Below are positions 36,896 through 49,000 of a stretch of DNA of 64,000 bases, in pieces. The position numbers were made by a program, and so were the translations under genes. How positions within the stretch are numbered: position 1 is the stretch's first letter; every line of letters begins with the position of its first letter. Under the pieces are notes generated by a model. That model was not told where the DNA came from. It did not search any database and saw only the letters and a list, made by a program, of their open reading frames with translations. The DNA comes from Astropecten irregularis (Eukaryota > Echinodermata > Asteroidea > Paxillosida > Astropectinidae): NCBI GenBank assembly GCA_963971285.1, contig OZ020252.1, positions 9,213,662 to 9,277,661 of the forward strand, in the 5' to 3' direction.

Positions 36896-37076
36896 TGTAT
36901 TCATGATCGCGGCGTCCCGTGGCGCCCTCATTGTGAAGCCATGCTCGCAGCTTGGGATTTTGGAACTCCTCCAAACGGACAAAGTTGTGAAGAGGCCCGA
37001 CGACAGAGGGCGGTGTGCTGGCCGATGTTTCTTCGCTGCTCTCCCCGTTGTTGTCTGAACTTGGGCGGGAAGTCTT
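36896..37076 (-). CDS. Exon 10: Cys-free C-terminal region, possibly last or penultimate exon
   Basis: The acceptor CACAAAATACAG is in phase 0 with exon 9. It encodes 60 residues beginning KTSRPSSDNNGESSEETS and continuing to FVRLEEFQNPKLRAWL, with no Cys. The end is ambiguous: ATACA before GTAAGAC is a fair donor, but reading on gives SKTILDV and a TAA at 36873, just inside a B-family MITE. I see no clear AATAAA downstream or a convincing next exon. Confidence 0.62.
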
Positions 37077-40000
37077 CTGTATTTTGTGAATATTCAAAAC
37101 GAGAATGAGTTTAGAGAGCGGTTGAAAAATCTGTGTCATCTTTGGAAAGGTTTATCTCGAGCTAGTTTAAGAGAGAGGGTGCATTCGATTCCAGCAGAAT
37201 TCTAGGTGTCGATTACCATTAATTTTCTTGATCGGATAATACAATTTCCAATTTATAACACCATTATTTTTGTGCTTGGAGTTAGGAGGGCCTGACCCGA
37301 TTCAATCCTAGCAGGATCTTTCTGCTTGGAGTTAGGAGGGCCTGACCCGATTCGATCCTAGCAGTATCTTCTTGCTTGGAGTTAGGAGGGCCTGACCGGA
37401 TTCGATCCTAGTAGGATCTTTCTACTTGGAGTTAGGAGGGCCTGACCCGATTCGATCCTAGTAGGATCTTTCTGCTTGGAGTTAAGAGGGCCTGACCCGA
37501 TTCGATCCTAGCAGGATCTTTTTGCTTGGAGTTAGGAGGGCCTGACCCGTTTCGATCCTAGCAGGATCTTTCTACTTGGAGTTAGGAGGGCCTGACTCGA
37601 TTCGATCCTAGCAGTATCTTCTTGCTTGGAGTTAGGAGGGCCTGACCCGATTCGATCCTAGCAGGATCTTTCTGATTGGAGTTAGGAGGGCCTGACCCAA
37701 TTCGATCCTAGCATGATCTTTTTGCTTGGAGTTAGGAGGGCCTGGCCCGTTTCGATCCTAGCAGGAACTTTATCGAAGGCTAAAGATGATTTTGTTTTCA
37801 TTTCAGGTCGGCGATAATGCGTAAAACCGAACAACTATTTTAGAACTTACAAAATTCCAAACAATATATTTTTCCAAAATAATTTACGCAGTTTGTAACC
37901 TACCTCTTGAAAATCACGAGACGGTATGGGTGGCTCGTTATTCACGCATCTGTATCGTTCTTCGTCCGTGACGTCACAGCAGGTTGGAGGAAACGGAAGA
38001 CGGCGTCTTGCGATTCCACGGTTCCTAAACGTGGCAGATAAAACGTAATTCACGGATTAAGCAAAAAGAAACAATTTCATTTTCACGCATTCGTGTTGAC
38101 GTGATTTTTACCTCCTCGGTTGAAACCGTCACTGAATTTCACTTCGAGGCTTCCGTATTTACATAGCATTGCATTCAATAAAAATTCAACAGTCGTTAAG
38201 TTTTAGCCATTCAAAATCGGCATTCAATTTAGCACGCTGCCAAAAGTTGCTGCGAATTGGATTCTGTTCGAATTGAATTTTAAATTGAAAGGCAGATTCT
38301 TTGTATACGCTGGACGCTTGTGAACATTTGCTTGCAATTGCACATGAAGTGACATTGATTGGCTATTTTGAGGTGTCTTGCAGTTTCACGCGAAATGGAA
38401 TGACGCAGCGTTTAAATTGTTCGCTCATTTGCCGGAAATGACCGGGAAAACATGTAGTTGAATTCAGATTTCTGATTCTGTTGCATACGTTGAAAACTTT
38501 CCTTATCATAGGCCTAGAAAGGAACTTTGGTAGTACAGTGGTTCTTCTTCTCGGATCACAATTCACGTCCAATGAAGGGTACAAGATCTGGCTTCGGGTG
38601 TTGAAAGACTCCAGATCTTTGGCAGTGCATGGCTCTGGTAGGAGGGGCAGACCAAAAGGTGTTGCATCGTCTCCATCCCTATTGTATCCCCTATATTACA
38701 GTGGTGAACGGCACGGCATGAGTATCGTGTGGGGGCAGCCTAGTACATGTATTACCTTCCAAAACTTCTAGTCGCGTCACATCTTCGGTCGGCAAGACTG
38801 CCCCTTATTCTCCGTACACAGCGGCTGCGTTCCACCTCATCTACCATCACGCAACAGTCACGGAGCATCTCGGTCAGCGATTCGTGATCACGGTCAAGCT
38901 CCGGCATCCGTAATTCCCCATCGTGCTCTGCGAAGGGTGGTAAAATCAAATAAACATGCATTGAAACTTAAATACATAAATGGGTGAGAAATTAATGGAA
39001 TTGAAGTTGGGCTGACTCCATTTTCCTTCGAGGCTGAAATTTTAGATTTGATCGAGATTTTGATTAGGCCAGGGGCTAATTTTGTGGAGCTGCTTAGCAC
39101 AAATGAAATTGCTAAGCACAGAAATAGCTTGCCCAATTAAACAAACCTCCATTAAAAATTCCATATGATATTCATGGTCAGTGAACAACAGCCAAAGAAC
39201 AATCGCAAGTGATACACAACACACGGCCATTTGGTTGATAATCCTGTTTTTACTATTGACAGAAATGTCATGCTTAGCGATTTTTTGTGTTAAGCAGCTC
39301 TGATGAAATTGGCCCCAGGAGGCTACTGCAGCATCAAATCGCCCCGTTTAATACCGTTGTTAGCTAGGAGTACTTAGAGTTCACACACCAGCACTGTGAC
39401 CTCAAATGCCACATGCCGATTTGATTTCGCTGTTTCGGGATTTAGACCATGGATTTCTTTATAATCAGTGACAAGCCGGTTTTTTTTTCTTTTTCGAAGG
39501 TCGAATTTTGCTACACAGTCACATCTGCACACATAATGCCTCCGTGCCATCGTGCCTATAACGCGTATGGGTGCGTCTGTAAACATGTTTGGGAATAACA
39601 TGAACTGTGATACGTGGAACTGCAATGACTGTATGCGACGGTTTGACATCAACCTTACCTTCTTGCTCGGTGTCGTCCCTGTATGCACCGAATGCTCCCA
39701 CGGCTGCCCGGTCTAGGATCTTCAGACACATGCCGTTGACGTGGCCGTCTCTCCAAATGCCTCTGAATCGTCCACGCCCTCGTCCTCGTCCATTCCTTGC
39801 GGTGGCAGTATCTTCAGACGAATCCACCTGGTCTGAATCTGAATCACTGGATCCCGTGGACACCTTCGACGCCCACCAACCGGCGTTTCTCCTCTGGCGG
39901 TTCGCTCCGTCTTCGAGCTCTCCTTCCCCGTCTTCTTCCCCGTCCAACTGCTCCAGGTCCGTACCCTCCTGTGTCTCAGTTCCCTCTGCTATCTGGTCTT

Positions 40001-43000
40001 CCTCTTGAGATTCTTCTTCTAGTACCTCATCGTCCTCATCTTTGTAGAAGCAAACGGTCCTGTTCTTTCCCTCTAGCGGACAACAGGCGTCGAGCTTCTC
40101 GGCCACCAAAGTGAAGTTCCCCTGATCATATTCATCAGTGCCCATATCGCAGAGTCTCTCGAGTAAAGCAGTTTGCACGACCCACAGACACTTAGCAAAC
40201 TTCCACCCCTCATATTCACAACAAGTGGCTAGATTCTCAATCACAGCAGACGAATCATTGAAAGGTTTGAGATTCCAGGATGAAGCCTCGGAAGTGTCAT
40301 TCTTCGGTCCCTTCTTCCAATGTCCATGCTTTTTCCCTCCAGTTTCTCCTTGGGGTCTTCCGTCGGGGTCTTGACGCCCTGGATGTTTACCTTTCTTCAT
40401 TCCGCCAAGTCTACCTTGATGACCGGAGCCTTCCTGTCTCTTTTTTGGATGATGGGGACTGGCGTGGCTACCTTTTTCTGGCCTGTCCTCGTTATTACCG
40501 CCTCCCTGTCTTCTCGGCGGACGAGCCAAGCCTCCGTCTCCTTTGCGCTCTTTTCCGCCTCGTCCTTGCGGGTGTTTCTTTCCACCAGGACGGGCCGGTC
40601 TACTTTGCTGTTCTCCTCCTTCTGCATCTTCACGTTCGGCATCCTCCCTTCTCGTCTCTTCGCGTTCACTCTCTTCGTTCTCGCTGTTTTGAGATCTCTT
40701 GCCTGGTTGACCCTTTCTCGGACCTTGAACGTTAGGCCGTTTCATCCCCTTCTTATCCCCGTCTCGCTCTTGTGTTTTCCCCCGACCACCTTTGCCTTGC
40801 TTGCCCTGGCTTTTGTCTGGACCGTCTTCCGTTGCGGTCGTCTCCGTTGTGTTCTCCGTCGATTCTTGTGAATCCACCCGTCCCGTCTTCTTCTTCCCGT
40901 GCTTTCGCATACCGTGTTTTTCACCGTGCTCTTCTTCTTCTTCCGATTCTTTACTAGAATTGACCTTAGTGACAGATGATTTTGCAGCCCGCAAGATCCC
41001 CAACAACTCGATCATACTGCCTTCTTGGAATTCATCGATGCGGTCGCATGTCTTCTTTCTTGCGATGGTGATGTACTTTTTTGTCTTGCCTGGCATAGGA
41101 AGATGCTTTTGATGGTGCTTCTTCTTGCCAGGTTTTTCGCCGTCGTCTTCAGCCTCATCGACCTCTCTGTCCTCTGGATCCATCGCCAAGACGCATCTGT
41201 ATTTCTCTCGCCCTTCTAGCTGACAGCAGGCATGATCGGGTTCCAGGAAGTCACCTTCAAGATCGGTTGATACCTCTCCCAAATGTCCAATCTGATAGGC
41301 TACGTGGACATCCCGTCCAGAGCATACTTTGTCTGTGTAAGCCCGGAAGACCTGAAGCAAACACAGGTACCTTTCATCTCCCTCGCTCTGACAGCATTTG
41401 TGGACCGCGTGTCTTCCCTTGATATCTTTTTTTTTAAGCCCGTCGAAGCTGGTGCATAAAAGTTCCATCCTCCTCAGCTCCTGTTGTCCTCGGGTGTTAT
41501 TCTTGAGGTTCTCAAGCCGGGCGAGCAATGGTGGCCGATATTCGAGTAGCTTCTCACTGGTGCTCAGCATCTTCTTGAAACAGCACGATCTTTCCTCCAT
41601 GTCTTCCTCCCTGCAGCACGGGTTGTCAGCTCCAACAGTGCCACCAAGACGCTGCGCAAATGGAGTGGCTTCCCCTCTGCACACTGCCTCGTACTTCTCA
41701 TCTTTGACGGATTGCAGACACTTTCTTCGGCGAATCGGCCCCTTGAAGACGCAGCACTTCATCATGCGGCTTCGTTTGGTTTCTACCTCGCTGTCGATCC
41801 CGTTACCATTTTTGCACAGCCGATTGAGGATGCGTAACTCATGTCGGGTTCTTCTCTCGCTAGCTCTTTCGTCTGCGCGACGGCAGTAACCCCTCTGACC
41901 GTGCGCATTCTCCTCCTGCGCAGTGTATGCCGTTGACTCAAACAGCTCACGTCCACTCTGCTGTTCTGGTTCGCTGTCTCCTGATATTTCTAGAATAACC
42001 TGATCTGCCGGAGGCTGCATCCCTTCACTCGAACTGTCTTCTCCACCAAGTGTGGCGTGCAAAATCATCCGGAGATAGCTTCGTATCCGACGGGAATACA
42101 CTTTGGAAGTGCTACTGAGGAAGCACCGATAACGTTTTTCGTCAGTGTCCTCACAGCAATCGCCACTTCGTTTGAACGCAGTCTGCAGTCTGGAAGCGCG
42201 AGGTCTGCCCATTCCATCGCCACTTTGACAGAGTCCATCTAATCGGTCTCGCAAGACTGTACCCATGCACTCGAAACGATCGTACACTTCCAGTTCACAG
42301 CAACCCTTCAGACTCTTATCGTCACTGCCACCAGCCTCGCAAAGCCGGTCGGTCGTGCCCTCTCGTTCGACCAGTTTCAGTACCATGTTCACCTTCAATG
42401 TCTCCTGGCGATGCCGCTCGAAGCAGAAAAAGCGAGACTCTCCTTCTGACGAACAGCAGGAATGCGCCACAGATGGATCGTCTCGACGAACCCATTGAGG
42501 ACCAAGAGGCCGGACGAACACCGGAGCCGGTATCACACCATCGCAAAACTTATTCAGCGTCTGGAATTTGACAGCGTGGAAGCAGAAGGCTCTTCTGTTT
42601 GGGTTTTGGATGCTGCAACATCTGCCTGCTGCTGCTGTTGTTGTTGTTGTAGAAGATCCTGGTGTTGAGGGTCTTGTATCAAAAGCTCGGCACACGATGC
42701 CCATGCGCTTAACTAGCAGATCGCGTGGTGAGATTATCTTGGCCAAACACTTGCGGAGGTCCTTGATTGTTCCTGCATTTTGAAGAGATATTAAAGGTAT
42801 AATAATTGTTAACGGTCACAAAACAGCGCTCACACTTTGTCTGATCCAACTTGTACATGAATGGAATAATAAGCCTGTGAACATTTGAGCTCAATCGGAC
42901 ATCAGTTCTGAGTTCCGAGAAAATAACGAAATTGTTTCTTATAAAACAATTATGAATGATTTCTTTTCTTCCAAGATCAGAAATGTTTCGGGTGTTTAGT

Positions 43001-46000
43001 GACACTCTTTCTGGATAAATACAGCATTTCAGGCAGAATTATTTTAAAAGTATGTTTCTACCAGCACCACCTTCATACCTCACGTAAATCTGTGAACATT
43101 TCTGTTGGGGTATGTCACTGTTCCTTTAAACTTTGATTAAACAATTGAAGAAATGCATTGACTGTGGAGTTTTCCAAGGAACAAATTTATACTTCATGTA
43201 AACTTTCAGATTTAGGTGAAGATTTAGGTGTCTTTTCTAATTTTCAAAACTTCCTGGCAGAATCAGTTAATTCTGTCAAGTACCTAAATGCTTATTTTCA
43301 ATGACACTTATCAATCCCCGTCTTCTATTCTGAGACCATGGAACCATGGAAACGCCAGTGGGCGCCATAGCTATACTACTAGTGGAAGTGTCCCAACTTG
43401 CAAGAAACGCTTGCCGCATACTCAATAGAATGGAATCACCTTAAAGGTAATATCATACTTTGGTTTTTGTCAAAGAAATACAGATTCATGGACAAAATAT
43501 CAAAACAGAGCCAGTAACAGTCATCTGTGAAAATTTCAGACCCACACGGTTCCCACTTTTTGAGAAAACAGTGAAAACAGCCTCAGTATTTCTTAAGTCT
43601 TTTCAACCATCACCATCTTTATACCCTGTAAGTTATAGGTAAATCTGCGAAGATTTGTATTTCAGTATGCTACCAAAGTATGATACTAACCTTAATTATG
43701 ATATCGGGTTTAAGAAAAAGGAAAGTCATCTGCAGAAAGCTTTGCATCTTAAAGTATTTGCCGAATTTGTAACAGCGATCTAGCACCCGGATATGTTGAG
43801 AAACAGAATATTGAGGTATAATACTGTACAAAATGCTTTTCCCACTGATTTACCGCTTCCCAATTTAAACATTTTGGCATTTTGTCAAACTCAAAAACGA
43901 ATTTGCCTGCCAAGTGCCAACGAAATGAAAAATTCCGTTGTTGATGACTGGCAAGATAAACATTTTGTTAATTTGTTTTAAATTCTATTGAACATTTTGC
44001 TTACGACGTAAGTTTAATTGAGTATCATACATCGATTATCATTATGGGAAGGGGAGTTGAAAACTAAATACATGTAAGTCTGATTCGATGCCACAATTTG
44101 CAATTTAACCTGTGTAAAACAAAAAAAGAAGAAGTCATCTTCCATCGGTGTACATAGACACTATATTGTGAAATAGCACCGTTGAGGGCGCACTGCCAAA
44201 GCCTCGTAGAAATAAATCTTTACCGAAAAAAAAAACCCAGCGCGAATACTGTCAGGAAAATGACTTGTATTTACGACTCTGACTTGTCCTTAGTTATAGC
44301 CCCCTCTGTAGTTTGACCAACGGCTCTTAGAAAATACTCACTTTTCCTTGAGCAGCAGAAATTCCATCGGCGACGTAACAAGGGATCTGACTCGGTCTCG
44401 CGATTCGCGTAGAATTCACGGCATAATTTACTGGGATAGTCGACCTCGGGATTCATGTCTGAGAAATCCACATCTTCCTCTTCCTCAGTTTCGTCCTCTT
44501 CCTCAGATTCTTCCTCATCAGAATCGACATCTTCAATAAAAAACAAATGATATTCAAAAACATTTCACTATCATAACGCCAGAAATTAATTTTGTCGACA
44601 AACTGCGCATGCGGAAAGATGCGCAGTTTGTCAACAAATATTGGCCAACGCGTTGCAAACTCATGGTGGCGCACTATTGTGAATCGTCCGTTTTACAGTA
44701 ACACACTAAACCTAGATACGTGTATGAAGTTAGCGTTCATATTATTGCTTCGGAACTTAAAGAGTGAAATTCGACAAGGAGACGAAATTACGTTTGGTTT
44801 TGTTTCCCCAAATTTCCTTACGGTTAAATGATGCGCATAGCACACATCGACTGATTGACAGTATTAGTGTCCAACATGTTTCATCATAATGCTTATAATT
44901 TGTAATTTTCCCTTACAAGGAAATAGTGAACCATGTATATGCAGCGCTTAAGGATTTACCCCCTTCCAACCATATATTGCTGCAACATTCTGGATGGTAC
45001 AAGTCCCTTTTGTGGTCAGGCGATGCACGTGCCTTTAGTTTGCTAGCAAAGTGTTAAACCCCCAAAACTTACATGTGTAATTATCCTCCACACCAACTGC
45101 ATTACCATCACCGTCAATATGGTCCTCCGTGACGTCACTGGTCTCGGGTTCGAGTTCATTCACGAGAGCTGGGTTCATTTAACAAAGGGGATAGAAATAT
45201 GCACACAGGAAAGATAATTATATACTGTATCATTTTATGACGTTTAACGAGCCCTTGGGTACCAGGTGGTTTGGAGTGGTGTTGTATGTGAGTAATTTGC
45301 ACCATTAGATGTCAACATCTCATTAATCTGTAACTCCACCAGGGTCACCATGGCGACATTGATGTGTCATGTCCCGTGGTGTGACGTCATATTACGTCAT
45401 ACCACCCTAAGTTGACCTGCCACTGCACATGCGTGACTGAGGACACTAATAGCCTCAACAATTATTGGTAGATAAAAAGGTCGTCGTATGACTTTCCCGC
45501 CCAGCATCTTGTAGCGATCGATTCTCCAAATCAAGGCCTTTGACGCAAAATGGCGCGAAACCTGTGAGGTGTGTTGTTAAACCCCCTCCCCCTACCACCA
45601 ACCCTCCCCCGTTGTCATGCCACCTGTTCCGGCTTTCGCCCACGTCACGCCCCAGACGACCTATGATTGTGACCCCATACACACACTCACTGTTCAAGTA
45701 TCCATCCAGTGCCACTGTGTTGGGACACACCGTCAGTTGGAGGCTTGTTGAGGACTGCAAGGCGAAGATGTTGTCCGTGGACTCGAAGACTCTAGCTCTA
45801 GAAATGAACCAAAATTATAAGATTTGTTACCCTCGGGTTTGTGTTCTTCTTTAAACTATAAACCTTCTATCGTTCGATGAAAGGTACATGTGCTTTCATA
45901 CTTTGGTAGCGTACCAAAACAAAAATCTTCACAGATTTACCTATAACTTACAGGGTATAAAGACGGTGATGGTAGAAATATACCGTCAACAGTTTTATGC

Positions 46001-49000
46001 TTGGAAGAATGTATTTATCTAGACAAGAAAAGAGTAAAAACCATTGACCACAAAGTATTTTGATCTTCGGAAGATCAAAAGTAACAGTGAAATGGTTTGA
46101 GGAATACTGCGGACGTTTTTCACTTCATTTCTCAAAAAAGTGGGTACCGTATGTGACTCAGGGAATTTCACTGAAGACTAGTAATGTATCTTTCTTGGTA
46201 ATCATGTTTGCTCGTGAATCTGTATTTCTTTGACCAAAACTTAATTACGATCATGTTACCTTTAAACAATAATCTTTCAATCGTTCAATTAAATCTGCCC
46301 CAATATCGGACTAATAATAAGAGGAGAAAAAATGATTAGCATATGTAAGTTCCATATTCTGCTTCTTACTTAAATGCGATGCAGCCACACGATGGAGTCT
46401 GAAGCCTAAGAGGCACCTTCATCGTCCTCAATGACCCGTCTGACACCCAGACTCCCGGACAGTCCTCTAGGGCACTCACTCCCTCCAATTCAGGCACCAG
46501 GTTCACATCCTCGCAGGTCTCGTCGGAATTCTCGGCCGTTATGAGAAATCGCGAGATCGGACGAAACTGATCCCTCGCTTTGACCATCACTGTTGTTGTT
46601 ATTTTCAGAGAAAGGGAAAAAACACCACAAATATTATCGGGGGTAATAATTACGTATTAGGCAAGTGTGGAAATCGACAACATCGATCTTTGTACACAGC
46701 CACAAAAGAACCCCTCAAATAATAAGCTAAATATTTGATGACTGTAATTAGGTTTGGTAAACATAGTATATGTTGACGTTTCTTGTCACTAGCTGGCTGC
46801 CTTTCGAAGATGCAATGTGAATTATACATTCTGACGCACATGTTGTTTTCTTAAGAGTCGCAATGGGATCATCTCATATTCCTCTCCACAACATTGGGGA
46901 GAAATTAGGCATTAAAGATTCGAAGTTGTAAACTTCTTGTTGAAGAAAGCCCTTGTCCTCAATTCATAAAGATGGCAAAATGGGGCTGAATGGGACAGAA
47001 TAGACCTCAATATTCACGGTGCATCCATCCTACAATCGAAGCAGTGCATGCAATCAATGGGCATTTAGGAAACGGAGGCTCAGGCTCCGTCTCAGGCTCC
47101 TGCTCCATTTTGTGAATCCATTCTGAAATAACTGACTAGTATCTAAATACAGGCTTTTGGCTGCGGTTCTGAAGTATATTCTCTGGTTTGAAAAGGAAAA
47201 CAGAGTTTCAGCTTCAGTGAAAACCCATAACCTATATTTCCAGCATATGGATGTCAGAGCTGGAGCCTGAGCCCGAGCCTCCTTGAACGCCCAATTATTA
47301 AAGGGTTCATGCAGTGCTTTTTTCAGTGAGGTTATTGTATTGCCTTCATACAGAGAATATACTGACAGATAATGAATGGCAAGTCTTATTTTGGTTTCAA
47401 ACCAGCATTTGTTTTTCCTTGGAATGGCTTTGTAAAACGGGGGGTTTTCACGCATACTCATGTAGGGAACCAACAGCAACTTTATAATGACAAAAAAAAA
47501 CATAAAAAATGAAGAGGCAAACATGACCTACAGTAATGGTTTGGTAAAAAAATTACACCACCAGTTGAGTGAAAGGAACATATTTGGCAAAATAAAACCC
47601 ATTGAGGAGGAAAAGGTCTGTCAGAAAACCTATAAAACAACCGCAACTTTTTGTGCACAAATCAATACACGGGTTTACACCATTGCGGCCATCTTAGATT
47701 TTGATCGCAACTTCAAAACGAGGCACTTCCACGCATGCGCACTTTTCGAAGTGTAAACCCGTGTATTGGGTTACTGCTCTCAGTTCCCCAGATGACATCA
47801 CAGTTTTGCTCATGAATATGGAAAAAAACCTGTTCTTAACCCTGAATCAGTGTGAGGAAGTGAGTAAAATCACAGTCCCCATGTACAGCTTTTTTATTGG
47901 CACATGTTCAAGCCATAATATTCACATTGCAGAGACCATTTAAACCGAAGCTTGGGTTCAAAATAGTCTGGTACCCGTCTTCTTTTTATAATTGGTGTTA
48001 TCTTTTTCAACGGAAGACCAACTAGAATTCAAATGTTCCTTTGGACTAGCTCTCTGGTTTACTGTAATGGTGTTTGAGAGGGTTATAGTTCAACTTCATG
48101 CTACATTCGAAGGAGAGGTTCAATTTGACTGACCGGCAAAACCAATAATATGTCAACTTACAATCGTAATGCAGGTTTGGAAGGTAGCCATACTGCGTAT
48201 CACTGAGGACCAGACTGAATGGTGCCTCATTGGTGATGCCATTGCTCAAACCATTTGTCTCAATGTCACGGTCTTCGAACTTCGGGCAGCTTTCCAATGA
48301 CCCGCCTGAAACAGCAAACAGACAACTTTAAATCAGCCAATATGCAAAAATAGAAAGCGCAGACTATCAACTGGTGTAGTGAAATGACAGAACGAGTTGA
48401 AGAAATGAGTTGGTGTTAGTATACATGTATATAACTTTTACTCTCAGTGCAAGCGAAGCCATGACAAGTCAATTCAAATCCATTCCAGCCCAGCCCAGCC
48501 AAGGCCAACCCAGGCCAGCCCAGTACAGCCCAGTCCAGCCCAGGCCAAACCCAGGCCAGCCCAGTCCAGCCCAGCCCAGCCAAGTCCAGGCCAGGCCAGC
48601 CCAGTCCAGCCCAGACCAGCCAAGTCCAGTCCAGGCCAACCCAGGCCAGCCCAGGCCAGGCCAACCCAGGCCAGTCTAGGCCAGTCCAGGCCAGGCCAGC
48701 CCAGTCCAGTGCATGCCAACTCAGGCCAGCCCAGCCCAGCCCAGGCCAGGCCAGCCAAGTCCAGTCCAGGCCAACCCAGGCCAGGCCAGGCCAGGCCAGG
48801 CCAGGCCAGCCCAGTCCAGTCAAGCCCAGTCCAGCCCAGATCAGCCTAGCCAAGTCCAGGCCAGGCCAGGCCAGGCCAGCCCAGACCAGCCAAGTCCAGT
48901 CCAGGCCAACCCAGGCCAACCAAGGCCAGCCCAGGCCAGCCCAGGCCAGCCCAGGCCAACCCAGGCCAACCCAGACCAGCCAAGTCCAGTTCAGGCCAAC

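Noticed and set aside
37274-37773. CRISPR-like array
   Set aside because: The units are contiguous 50-bp satellite copies without unique spacers, in a eukaryotic intron.
39607-42668. Many plus-strand open frames opposite the giant exon
   Set aside because: They are antisense shadows of a strongly coding minus-strand exon and have no domains or splice support.
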